Source of the DNA: Deltaproteobacteria bacterium
Lineage (GTDB): Bacteria; Desulfobacterota; Binatia; UTPRO1
Direction of reading: 5' to 3'
Assembly (NCBI GenBank): GCA_016200545.1
Contig: JACQEO010000031.1
Location: 1-40,925 of the forward strand
DNA: 40,925 bases
Below, piece by piece: positions 8,452 to 15,960 of the stretch; position 1 is the stretch's first letter, and each line of letters starts with the position of its first letter. Both the position numbers and the translations under genes were made by a program. The notes below the pieces were generated by a model. It had not been told where the DNA came from. It did no database searches and was given only the letters and a program-made list of their open reading frames with translations.

Positions 8452-9582
8452 ATGGCGACGAGCGCCCTCCAGGGTGCGTGGAACAGGGTGCCCCCAGGGG
8501 TCCGGCAGGCGCTGTCGACGGGGACGAAGGTCGTCCTCACCGTCGGCGCCTTTTACCTCCTATTGACGCACCAGGTGCGCACCGACGACGGCCGCCACGT
8601 CAGCGCGCTGCGCGCCATCGCCGACTACCTGCCGCAGATCGACGCCGGCGTCTTCTGGCGCTTCGTCGCGCTCGCGGCGGCGATCAAGGTCGTCGGCATC
8701 CTGTGCTCGATGTACCGCTGGCAGTTGCTCCTCGAGGGGCAGGGGATCCGCTTTCCCTTCGGCCACATCTTCGGGACGTTCCTCATCGGCCGATTCCTCG
8801 GCACGTTCCTGCCGTCGACGGTCGGCCTCGACGGCTACAAGCTCTACGATGCGGCACGCTTCAGCGGCCGGACGGCGGCCGCGACGGCTGCCACCGCCGT
8901 CGAGAAGGTGCTCGGCATCATCGGCATGTTCCTCACGTTCCTGATCGCGTTCCCGCTCGGCTACGGGATTCTCGGTGAGCACGCGACGCTGGTGGCGGCC
9001 GCGACGGTGCCGGTCGCGCTCGCGGTGATCTGCGTTTTCTTCGTGCTCGCGTTCCGTCCCGCGCTCGTGCAGGCGCTCATCACCAACGTGCCGTTTCCCG
9101 GGCGCGCGCGTGTGCGCGGATTTCTCGGCCGCGCCAGCGCCGCCGCGGCCGCCTACCGCGATCAGAAGCTCCTTTTGATGAACGCCGCCGTGCAGAGCTT
9201 CTTCGTCCACTTCTGCACCGCGGCCATGTATTTCTTCACCGCCCTCGCCATCGGCGCCGCCGGCGCGCACTTCTGGGAGGTGACGTTCGCCTCGACGATC
9301 CAGATCTTCGCGACCGTGATGAGCCCCTTCACGATCGCCGGCGAGGGCGTCCGCGAGATCGTGCAGACTCTCCTTCTCGCGAAGAAGATCGGCACCACCG
9401 AGTCGATCATCTCCGCCGCCCTCGGCTTCTGGGCCGCGGAAGCGCTCACCCTCGGCGGCGGCTGGTTCTGGTGGCGCCGCGGTCCCGGCTACCGCCCGGC
9501 GTACGTCGTCCTCGACGGCGACCGCCAAGCCGCCGCCGCTCGCGCCCCGCGCCGCCCGCGCTCCGCGATGCTATTGGTCTGA
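8452..9582 (+). CDS. Flippase-like membrane protein (LPG synthase TM-region family)
   Basis: A 376-residue polytopic protein with about eight hydrophobic segments, of the family described as lysylphosphatidylglycerol synthase transmembrane region / UPF0104 / AglD-like. Visible marks are 'MYRWQLLLEGQGI' in the first loop, 'GRFLGTFLPSTVGLDGYK' and 'ATAATAVEKVLGI', which match the conserved substrate-tunnel region. Members move or modify lipids or lipid-linked sugars; the substrate here is unknown. I chose the ATG at 8452 because upstream in-frame codons lack hydrophobic character and overlap the divergent GST promoter region. No strong ribosome-binding site is visible. Confidence 0.75.
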   Translation: MATSALQGAWNRVPPGVRQALSTGTKVVLTVGAFYLLLTHQVRTDDGRHVSALRAIADYLPQIDAGVFWRFVALAAAIKVVGILCSMYRWQLLLEGQGIRFPFGHIFGTFLIGRFLGTFLPSTVGLDGYKLYDAARFSGRTAAATAATAVEKVLGIIGMFLTFLIAFPLGYGILGEHATLVAAATVPVALAVICVFFVLAFRPALVQALITNVPFPGRARVRGFLGRASAAAAAYRDQKLLLMNAAVQSFFVHFCTAAMYFFTALAIGAAGAHFWEVTFASTIQIFATVMSPFTIAGEGVREIVQTLLLAKKIGTTESIISAALGFWAAEALTLGGGWFWWRRGPGYRPAYVVLDGDRQAAAARAPRRPRSAMLLV

Positions 9583-9908
9583 TCTGGTGCGTGAGTCGCG
9601 GCGTCATTGCATTGCGAGCGAAGCGCTCGCTCGAGGTCGCACGCACGGCCGTAGCCGAGGAGCCGGCGCGTAACGTCGGCGGTCCTCATGCGCTCACGAT
9701 GCGAGCGGCGTTCGTCGGTCACGGGGCGAGGGTGGGCGGAGGAGGCGTGGGCGCGCGCGTTGGGCCGTACGTGCTTCGAGTGCGCCTCGACGTACGGAAG
9801 GATCCCCACGATGTGCCGGCCCGCCAGGTCCGCTGCGCGCGCCCACGCCTCCTCCGCCCACCCTCGCCCGACGCCTCATGGACGCGTCGAGTCGCGCGCG
9901 TCCCGTCG
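9583..9908. other. Non-coding stretch with nested palindromes
   Basis: No credible gene on either strand. It holds a short hairpin 32 nt after the flippase-like stop (GCGAGCG-AAG-CGCTCGC, 9614-9630, no T-run, possible weak terminator) and the long inverted repeat listed separately. Confidence 0.6.
9724..9869. repeat. Perfect 35-bp inverted repeat with nested inner palindrome
   Basis: Left arm 9724-9758 and right arm 9835-9869 are exact reverse complements over 35 bases. The 76-bp interior holds a further inverted pair, CCGTACG (9765-9771) and CGTACGG (9791-9797). This could fold as a long cruciform or RNA stem. It does not resemble an IS end pair with a transposase, and the interior is too short for a gene. 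It may be a non-autonomous repeat element (REP/MITE-like) or a bidirectional terminator between the two flanking genes. Confidence 0.85.
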
Positions 9909-10406
9909 CTAGCGTCGGATGCGCACCGTGTCGGGTGACGCGCCCTCCGGCAGCTCGGTGCGGACGGCGTCGGGCGCGATCGGGGCGCGATCGAGGCTGA
10001 GAACGTAGTTCGGCTCGGCGCGGGCGACCAGGGGCTCGTGGCCGTACTCCTCGGCGGCGCGGAAGACGTTGGCGTCGGGGGCGATGCGCAGTCGATAGGC
10101 GCCGCGCTCGCCTGCGAGGGGCAGGAGCGCGGTGGCGTGGTACTTGACGTTGAGACGATCGAGCGACGGGACGCCGAAGCTCAGCCATCCCTGGCTGACG
10201 CTCGTAGCGGGAGCGACGGCGCGCTCGCCCTCCGGGGTGAAATGGAGGACGAGCTCGCCGTCGACGAAACCGTGGTGCGTGAGGCCGCCCCCCGGCGCGC
10301 CCGCCGCGACCGGCGTCCGCGAGGTGACCGTGTGCGTCGTGCACGCGGCCATCGCGAGCGCCAGCGGCGCGGCAACGAGGCGAGCGAGCGACCTCGTGGG
10401 ACTCAC
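9909..10406 (-). CDS. Lipoprotein resembling a free-standing subtilase propeptide
   Basis: A 165-residue protein with a lipoprotein-type signal ('LALAMAAC', Cys22). The body has the layout of a fervidolysin-like/S8 protease propeptide: 'GELVLHFTPEG', a central 'LNVKYHATALLPLAG', 'YRLRIAPDANVFRAAEEY' and the telltale 'VARAEPNYVLSL'. In subtilases this beta-alpha-beta module is an intramolecular chaperone and inhibitor; here no catalytic domain follows. Start is the GTG at 10406, which overlaps the stop of the kinase-DsbA gene (GTGA), so the two are translationally coupled. A role as periplasmic protease inhibitor or client of the DsbA domain is inference. It has no cysteine beyond the lipobox. 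Confidence 0.5.
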   Translation of the reverse strand: MSPTRSLARLVAAPLALAMAACTTHTVTSRTPVAAGAPGGGLTHHGFVDGELVLHFTPEGERAVAPATSVSQGWLSFGVPSLDRLNVKYHATALLPLAGERGAYRLRIAPDANVFRAAEEYGHEPLVARAEPNYVLSLDRAPIAPDAVRTELPEGASPDTVRIRR

Positions 10407-12304
10407 CCCTTCTTCTTCAGCTCCTCGTCGATCTGGGCCTTCATGCCCTCGACGGAGCGGTTTTGCAGAACCTTGCCGTTGACGAAGATGCTCGGCGTGC
10501 CGCGCACGTCGACCTTCTGACCGAGCGCGAGCTCGGCGTCGATCTGCTTCTTCACCTCGGTGGACTGGCGGTCGGCCTCGAACTTCTTCATGTCGAGCCC
10601 GATCTTCTCGGCGATGCCCTTGATGGTCTCCGGGGTGAGATTACGACCGTTCTTGTAGAGCTCGTCGTGCATCTCCCAGAACTTCCCTTGCTTGCCGGCG
10701 GCGATGGCAGCCTCGGCAGCGGGCTCGGCGTTGGGGTGGATCTGGCGCAGCGGGAACTGCTTCATCACGAACTTGATGTTCGTCGGATACTGCTTCAGCA
10801 TCTCGTCGACGATGCCGATCGCTTGCTGGCAAAACGGGCACTGGAAGTCCGAGAACATGGCGACGGTGACCGGCGCGTTCTTCGAGCCGCGAACGGCCGA
10901 GTCGTCCACCGGAATCTCGTAGACTTTGTTGAGGTCGACCTGTGGCACTTGCGCGGCTCTCGGTCCGGTCTGGGGCTGGGCCGCGCGTAAGACAGCTTGA
11001 TCCTTTTCGAGCTTGTCGATTCTCGCCATGAGTTCGCGCTCCGTCGCTGCCTGCTTGGGTGGGCTTGCGGGTAGACCAGAGCTACGGTTCGCGAGATAGG
11101 CGAAGAGTACGAGGACTGGCGCTATTGCGACGCCCCACCACCGCGTGGGGCGGGTAGCCAACGGGGTCGGCCTCGGTGGCGCGGGCGGTGGCCGGTGAAA
11201 GCCGATCCGGGGTAACGGCGTCTGTCGCTGAAGACTCGGCGGGGTGTGCTGGCCGCGCTGGACCGCCTGCTGGGAAGGGAACGGGTCACGTCCATTGAGA
11301 CGGGCTGTGCGCTCACACCACGGACACGAACTCAGGTGACCGCCGTAGCGATGTTGGTCATTTGCTGCACAGGTGACGAGCGCGTCCTCGGCTTCCTTGA
11401 GAGCGGCTTGCCACGTGCCCGCGTCCGGACGAGCCCCGGGGTCACGGTGGCCATCTTCGAAGCACTGCATGAAGAGCCGCCGTATGCCCGGATGAAGAAG
11501 ATCGATGGAGGGGGACATCGGCTTCGGTAGAAAGGGCGCCCGTAGCTTGAGTCCATAGGGGAACCAGCCTGCCTTTATTCGCTCCTCATAGGGCGGAGGG
11601 TCACCACCTCCCTGAAAGACGCCGTCGAACGGGTGTGTGCCCTCCATGAGCAGCCGGAAGATCAATACCGCCAGACCGAAACAATCGTGCTCCGTCGACC
11701 GGTCGGTCCTCGACAAGTCCTTCCCTTGCAGCTCGGGCGGCGTGAACTCGGGCGTATAGACAAGGCACCGATAGATCGCGCCACCATGCACGTCCCGGAC
11801 CTGAAATGAATCGGTGTCGACGATCGTCACTAGCGCTGTGTCTCCAGCGAGGACGTTCGTCTCTTTCACGTCTCCGATCACGTAGCCGCGCGCATGCAGT
11901 GCGCTCCCGGCGGCAGCCAGGTTCCGGGCGGTCCTATGAAGGTAATAGTAGTTGAACAGTGGACAGAGTCGGCGCCGGGCGACGGGATTGTAGAGATCGA
12001 TGATGACGTGCATACCGGTCGCCCGCGCCATTACGAACCCGATCACCCGCTGCGCCGCGTCGGTTGTTCGCAATATTTCCACTGGCCAAGCGATGGAAGT
12101 GTGCCCCTGGGCGGCCATCGGGTCGCCCGGTGGATTCGCCAACATCACTTGGAGCTTACGGCCGCGCTCCTCGCTCGGCTTGTGGTAAACTTTGGCGACC
12201 AGCGATGGATCGCCGAAATCAAAGACTCGCGCTTCTCCGCCTACACCGAGCACTGTGGCCCCGCGCAGGTCGATGACGCGCCCGCTGGAGCCCCGTACGC
12301 GCAT
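10403..12304 (-). CDS. Protein kinase - zinc ribbon - TM - DsbA thioredoxin fusion
   Basis: A 633-residue fusion. Residues 1-300 are a Ser/Thr-type kinase: glycine loop 'GVGGEARVF' (20-28), 'VAKVYH' with Lys38, catalytic 'GDVKETN' (Asp145, Lys147, Asn150) and metal-binding 'DTDSFQV' (Asp163) in place of DFG, as usual in kinases of the TerY phosphorylation triad. A zinc-ribbon-like C-x5-H...CPWC (Cys312, His318, Cys327, Cys330) also fits that family. Then come a Pro/Arg-rich linker, one membrane segment (389-405), a short coiled coil (416-440) and a full DsbA domain with CPFC (489-492) and cis-Pro (603-604). Basic residues before the segment put the kinase inside and DsbA outside. ATG at 12304 has AAGG at good spacing and fits the family N-terminus; GTG at 12319 is the alternative. 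It lies downstream of the PP2C and vWA genes. Confidence 0.88.
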   Translation of the reverse strand: MRVRGSSGRVIDLRGATVLGVGGEARVFDFGDPSLVAKVYHKPSEERGRKLQVMLANPPGDPMAAQGHTSIAWPVEILRTTDAAQRVIGFVMARATGMHVIIDLYNPVARRRLCPLFNYYYLHRTARNLAAAGSALHARGYVIGDVKETNVLAGDTALVTIVDTDSFQVRDVHGGAIYRCLVYTPEFTPPELQGKDLSRTDRSTEHDCFGLAVLIFRLLMEGTHPFDGVFQGGGDPPPYEERIKAGWFPYGLKLRAPFLPKPMSPSIDLLHPGIRRLFMQCFEDGHRDPGARPDAGTWQAALKEAEDALVTCAANDQHRYGGHLSSCPWCERTARLNGRDPFPSQQAVQRGQHTPPSLQRQTPLPRIGFHRPPPAPPRPTPLATRPTRWWGVAIAPVLVLFAYLANRSSGLPASPPKQAATERELMARIDKLEKDQAVLRAAQPQTGPRAAQVPQVDLNKVYEIPVDDSAVRGSKNAPVTVAMFSDFQCPFCQQAIGIVDEMLKQYPTNIKFVMKQFPLRQIHPNAEPAAEAAIAAGKQGKFWEMHDELYKNGRNLTPETIKGIAEKIGLDMKKFEADRQSTEVKKQIDAELALGQKVDVRGTPSIFVNGKVLQNRSVEGMKAQIDEELKKKG

Positions 12305-12343
12305 TGTCCCGACCTTCACCCGCGGAGTGCGGGTGCCTCCTGG

Positions 12344-13165
12344 TCAGTTACCCGTGTCCATCCGAGCGGCCAGCAGCAGCGTGACGTCGTCGTCGGTCCG
12401 GTCTGCCACGCGACGGGATGTCAGAAATCTTCGCAGTTCCTCTTGCGGCTCACCCACGTTGGACGCGTTTCGCGCGAAGCCGAAGACGGGTTCGAAGAAT
12501 CGTGCGTGGGGGTTCCCCTGAGGCATCCGTAGCGCCAGCATCTGAATGCCGTCCGAGAACACCGCTAGATGGCGAACTGCACCGCGCCAGATGCTCACGA
12601 CTGCTCTGCCGATTACGTCGCTCGCCGTGATGAACGTCGTTTCGTTGAGGTATTCGCCGCTCTGCGGTACCGTTAGACCTACCACGTCACCCGCGTCAGT
12701 TCCGATGACGCCGGCGCCATCTCCAACCTGAATCGCCGCTACCGAATCCGGCGTCGCAATGAGTAGAATCAGGGTCGTGGCGAGATCTCTCGTCTCCACC
12801 GCCCGGGCCCCCGCTTCCGCGTGCACCGCGTCGCACGCAGCCTGCAGCCCCCGGTGGAGAAGCGCGCGCCACGCCTCGTCGTCCTCCGGCCATGCACTCG
12901 ACTCCGACGTGAGCTGCACCGCGTCCACAGCCGCACGGACCGCAACCGAAGCGCCGACGTCGGAGTGTGCCGCCGACCCCGCACCATCCGCGACGGCCGC
13001 GACCAGCACAGCCCCGCCTCGAATGGCCCAGTGGTTCGCGTCTTGGCACGGCTTGCCGGTCTTGGCGTGACTCGCGCCGCGTACGGAAGCCGCAACAACG
13101 CTCCACCTACACCGCGGTCGCTCGATGCCATTCAGCCCCGATCCCTCGTCCGCGGCGCAGCTCAT
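12344..13165 (-). CDS. PP2C-family Ser/Thr protein phosphatase of the triad
   Basis: A 273-residue soluble phosphatase that should reverse the partner kinase's phosphorylation. PP2C metal-site motifs are present in order: 'QDANHW' (Asp42), 'VADGAGSAAHS' (Asp60-Gly61), 'LATTLIL', 'QVGDGAGVI' (Asp149), 'FSDGIQML' (Asp205) and 'TDDDVTLLLA' near the C-terminus. The short acidic loop after 'DGAGSA' is the version common in the vWA-PP2C-kinase triads. Its ATG shares a base with the vWA stop (TGATG), so translation is coupled. The kinase gene follows after 24-39 nt, depending on which kinase start is used. No signal peptide or membrane segment is seen. Confidence 0.9.
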   Translation of the reverse strand: MSCAADEGSGLNGIERPRCRWSVVAASVRGASHAKTGKPCQDANHWAIRGGAVLVAAVADGAGSAAHSDVGASVAVRAAVDAVQLTSESSAWPEDDEAWRALLHRGLQAACDAVHAEAGARAVETRDLATTLILLIATPDSVAAIQVGDGAGVIGTDAGDVVGLTVPQSGEYLNETTFITASDVIGRAVVSIWRGAVRHLAVFSDGIQMLALRMPQGNPHARFFEPVFGFARNASNVGEPQEELRRFLTSRRVADRTDDDVTLLLAARMDTGN

Positions 13166-13839
13166 CAGATGGTGCCCCAGCCCGCAGGCGGGAGCCCTAC
13201 TTGCTCGTCCACCTTTGAATGGGCCACTGCCTCCATGCTCTTCGAGAGCCAGACAAACATCTCGACGAAATTCAGGCCGTTCAGCTTGACGGGCGCGCGT
13301 ACGACCATCTGAGCCAGACGAGCCATGTTTGCGTTCTCCACACCGACGGCGAAGAACGCGACGCGCTTCTGCGCTTCGTCTTGCTTAACGCGCTGTGCGG
13401 CCGCGTGTACGATTCCCTCGGACTCCCCCTGCGGCTCCCCGTCAGTGATCATGAAGATCCAGGGCCGATAGTACGTGATACCATTGACGCGGTACTGTTG
13501 TTTGCGCGCCTGAATCGTATCAAGCGCGATCGTGATCGCGCTCCCCATATGCGTGAGCCCCTGTGCCGTGAGAACTGATGGCTCGAACTGATCCACCGTG
13601 ACGAAGTCGTGAACGACCTTCACGTCAGTGTCGAAACTGATGACAGCTATCTCCACCCTCTTTGACGCAAGAGGATCTTCCGCCATGCTGGATTTGAAGG
13701 CGCGGAGACCGTCGTTGAGGGCTTGAATCGGAGCGCCTTGCATGGAGCCAGACGTGTCTAGCAGCAAAACGCATGGGCACCGGGGCTCGGGGTTTTCGGC
13801 GAATTCAACCACTTCCTCCAGCTTCGGCGAGTCGACCAT
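13165..13839 (-). CDS. TerY-like von Willebrand factor A domain protein
   Basis: A 224-residue cytoplasmic vWA protein. The MIDAS is intact: 'DTSGSM' (Asp28, Ser30, Ser32), the Thr in 'GLTHMGSAI' and 'ITDGEPQGE' for the final Asp, so it should bind a divalent metal and a ligand protein. The N-terminus ('EFAENPEPRCPCVLLLDTSGSM') is characteristic of TerY-type proteins. First gene of the vWA-PP2C-kinase set; in the TerY-P triad described from comparative genomics these three act together in stress or metal response. The ATG at 13839 has GGGAG 7 nt upstream; the open frame continues to 14013 but that part looks non-coding. No other ter genes (TerC, TerD) are in the window. Confidence 0.9.
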   Translation of the reverse strand: MVDSPKLEEVVEFAENPEPRCPCVLLLDTSGSMQGAPIQALNDGLRAFKSSMAEDPLASKRVEIAVISFDTDVKVVHDFVTVDQFEPSVLTAQGLTHMGSAITIALDTIQARKQQYRVNGITYYRPWIFMITDGEPQGESEGIVHAAAQRVKQDEAQKRVAFFAVGVENANMARLAQMVVRAPVKLNGLNFVEMFVWLSKSMEAVAHSKVDEQVGLPPAGWGTI

Positions 13840-13906
13840 AGCGAGTCTCCCTTTGTCCAGCAGCGTGTCATCCGCGTTCGTGGGTTCCCTCCGCAGAGGG
13901 CTGCAA

Positions 13907-13934
13907 ATACTAGCGCGATGGCCGCTAGGGTCAA
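13907..13934 (-). promoter_or_regulatory. Predicted promoter of the vWA-PP2C-kinase operon
   Basis: Minus strand: -35 TTGACC (13929-13934), 16-nt spacer, -10 TAGTAT (13907-13912), about 70 nt before the vWA ATG. Good sigma-70-like match in the expected place; no experimental support. Confidence 0.55.
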
Positions 13935-14331
13935 GAAAATTCCGTGCGAGACCACCAACCCACCCAGCGCCGAACTTGGCGAGGCGGGCACAGGTACAGT
14001 AGGCGTCCAGCAACCGGGGATGACGTCAGGCAACGATCGTTCAATCCACCAATCGACAATCGCCGTCAGATGACACCAGCCCCTCGCCGCTACAGAAGAG
14101 GTGCGTGATCAGGTCGCTCGCGAGGGCCTTCGGGTCATTCTCCAACGAAGCGTTTTCGGCTCGGCAGCGGGCGTCATTGCGCGTGCATGTCCGAACACTG
14201 CGTACGGACGTTGCACGCGCTACTACGACTGTTCCGTCGGAACGGGGAGACGAGCGGCGCGGATCGGCAATAGGCCGGAGAGCGTCGCGACCTGGCGCAT
14301 CGTAGGGATGAGGAGCATCAACCTCCTTTGA
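13935..14331. other. Intergenic region with palindrome and stem-loop
   Basis: About 400 bases without a convincing gene; short frames here match nothing I recognise. It holds a 10-bp palindrome AACGATCGTT (14032-14041), 98 nt upstream of the predicted vWA -35 box and a possible operator, and a strong stem-loop at 14179-14220. Confidence 0.55.
14179..14220. repeat. 15-bp stem-loop between dsbA-like and vWA genes
   Basis: GCGCGTGCATGTCCG (14179-14193) pairs with 14205-14220 with a single bulge/mismatch, leaving an 11-nt loop. It lies between the minus-strand dsbA-like stop at 14332 and the vWA promoter. No T-run follows on either strand, so it is a stem of unknown role, possibly a terminator that needs Rho or an mRNA stabiliser. 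Confidence 0.6.
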
Positions 14332-15042
14332 TCAGCTTGCCTTTCCTTTCTTTCTCAGTTCCTCAGCGACCAAAGTCTTCATGGCATCTACCGTCCGAGC
14401 CTGCATTGCCTTCCCGTTCATAAAGAAAGTCGGGGTTCCACGGACGTTGACCGTACTTCCAAGGGCCGTTTCCGCCTGGACTTGCTTCTTGACCTCTTCG
14501 GAGTCCATGTCGGCTTGAAACTTCTGCATGTCGAGCCCGAGCTTCTCGGCGATGCCCCTGATGGCTTCGGGCGAGAGGTTGCTCTTGTAGAGCTCGTCGT
14601 GTGCCTCCCAAAATTTACCTTGCTTACCCGCAGCGATAGCAGCACGTGCTGCAGGATTGGCGTATGAGTGCATGGGGAGCGGAAACTGCTTCATCACGAA
14701 GTTTACGTCGTTCGGATACGCTTTCAGAACCTCTTCCACGACCGGCGCGGCCTGCTTGCAATAGGGGCACTGGAAGTCAGAGAACATGGTTATTGTCACC
14801 AGAGCACCCTTCGGACCCCGCACGGCCGAATCGGCGATTGGTATATCGTAGACCTTATTCGGATCGATCTGTTGTGGCTGGGAGCCTTGAACTCTGGCGA
14901 GGAGCGCCGTCTGGTCTTTATCGATCTTGTCGAGCTTGGTGAGGATTTCCTTTTGTACACCCCGCTGCGCATACTGTGCATAGCCGATAGCGGCGACTAC
15001 CAGCGAGACTATGACGACTTGAATGACGCGCTTGCTGATCAT
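14332..15042 (-). CDS. Membrane-anchored DsbA-like thiol oxidoreductase
   Basis: A 236-residue protein: one N-terminal membrane anchor (6-22), a short coiled coil (about 30-50), then a DsbA/thioredoxin_4-type domain with active site 'FQCPYC' (Cys92, Cys95) and cis-Pro 'RGTPTFF' (Pro204). It should make or reshuffle disulfides in periplasmic proteins. Its coiled coil and catalytic domain are strikingly similar to residues from about 420 onward of the kinase fusion: 'DKIDKDQTALL' against 'DKLEKDQAVLR', and a shared 'SAVRG', 'FVMKQFPL' and 'AAIAAGKQGKFWE'. Strong ribosome-binding site GGAGG 7 nt before the ATG. Visibly lower GC than the respiratory genes. No DsbB or VKOR partner is in the window. 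Confidence 0.92.
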   Translation of the reverse strand: MISKRVIQVVIVSLVVAAIGYAQYAQRGVQKEILTKLDKIDKDQTALLARVQGSQPQQIDPNKVYDIPIADSAVRGPKGALVTITMFSDFQCPYCKQAAPVVEEVLKAYPNDVNFVMKQFPLPMHSYANPAARAAIAAGKQGKFWEAHDELYKSNLSPEAIRGIAEKLGLDMQKFQADMDSEEVKKQVQAETALGSTVNVRGTPTFFMNGKAMQARTVDAMKTLVAEELRKKGKAS

Positions 15043-15252
15043 GGTAAGTCCTCCCTCTTCGATCTATGATCCAAGATACGTATATGAAAATAGGTTGGGG
15101 TGCCACGAGCCCTCATCTCAGGTCACAAATTGAGAGCGACGCGGTCATCCTACAGAGACAGTACCGAAGGATCGGTCTCGATTTCAAGCGGGGTCGCATG
15201 GTCTGGGTTCCTGCTCGGCATTTTTCACGATCGGGGCCGAAACGACAGACGT

Positions 15253-15882
15253 TCAGCCCGAAGGTTTCTTCAGCTCTTCCTCGATCAAGGCCTTGAAGGC
15301 GTCGAGCGAGCGGCTCTGCGCCATTCTTCCATTGATGAAGAAGCTCGGCGTGCCGCGGACGCCCGCCACCTTCCCCTGCCGCACCTCGAGGTCCACCTGC
15401 CCCTTGACCGCCGGCGACGTCATGTCGGCCTCGAACTTCGGTACGTCGAGGCGGAGCTTTTCGGCGATACTCCGAATCGTCTGCGGCGAGAGATCACCCA
15501 CGTGTTTGAAGAGTTCGTCGTGCATCTCCCAGAACTTGCCCTGCTTGCCGGCGGCGAGCGCGGCCCGCGCGGCCGGGTCGGCGTTCGGGTGCATCGGCAG
15601 CGGGAAGTTCTTGTACACGAAGTTGACGTTCTGCGGGTACGCTTTGAGCACCTGATCGACGAGCGCCGTCGCCTGCGCGCAATACGGGCACTGGAAGTCG
15701 GAGAACTCGACGATCGTGACCGGGGCGTCCTTCGGGCCGCGGACGTAGGCGTTCGCGAGCGGGATCTCGTGCTTCTGCGCGGTGATGGGTTCCGCGGCGG
15801 CCGCGCCCCTCGTCAGCAGGTACGCGGGAGCCGAGAGGGCGACCATGATAGCACAGCACAAGAGCCATCGAGTTCGCGTCAT
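15253..15882 (-). CDS. Exported DsbA-like thiol oxidoreductase
   Basis: A 209-residue protein with a signal peptide or uncleaved anchor (about 1-30, 'LLTRGAAAAEP'), then a DsbA-like domain with 'FQCPYC' (Cys65, Cys68), 'FPLPMHPNADPAARAALAAGKQ' style helical insert residues and cis-Pro in 'VRGTPSFF'. It lacks the coiled coil of its neighbour. Third DsbA-type domain within 5.5 kb and closest to ordinary thioredoxin-fold DsbA/BdbD proteins. The ATG at 15882 has AAGGAG 5 nt upstream; the GTG at 15897 overlaps that ribosome site and is rejected. GC content resembles the chromosomal background more than the gene at 14332 does, so the block may be assembled from different sources. Confidence 0.9.
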   Translation of the reverse strand: MTRTRWLLCCAIMVALSAPAYLLTRGAAAAEPITAQKHEIPLANAYVRGPKDAPVTIVEFSDFQCPYCAQATALVDQVLKAYPQNVNFVYKNFPLPMHPNADPAARAALAAGKQGKFWEMHDELFKHVGDLSPQTIRSIAEKLRLDVPKFEADMTSPAVKGQVDLEVRQGKVAGVRGTPSFFINGRMAQSRSLDAFKALIEEELKKPSG

Positions 15883-15960
15883 CGGCACTCCTTCCACGGC
15901 AGTCGCTCGGCGGGGGCTCCGCCGTTGCGCTCGTACACTAGCGACCGTCGACCCGACAAT

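Noticed and set aside
9724..9869. Inverted repeat considered as insertion-sequence ends
   Set aside because: Only 76 bp lies between the arms, with no transposase and no target-site duplication visible at the edges.
13840..14033. Minus-strand frame with a hydrophobic stretch and Arg tail upstream of the vWA gene, like a sorting-signal C-terminus
   Set aside because: It overlaps the predicted promoter, runs on into the vWA gene out of frame and lacks any recognisable upstream domain.
14101..14331. 76-codon plus-strand frame between the dsbA and vWA genes
   Set aside because: No recognisable family, composition or ribosome-binding site; it contains the stem-loop and looks non-coding.
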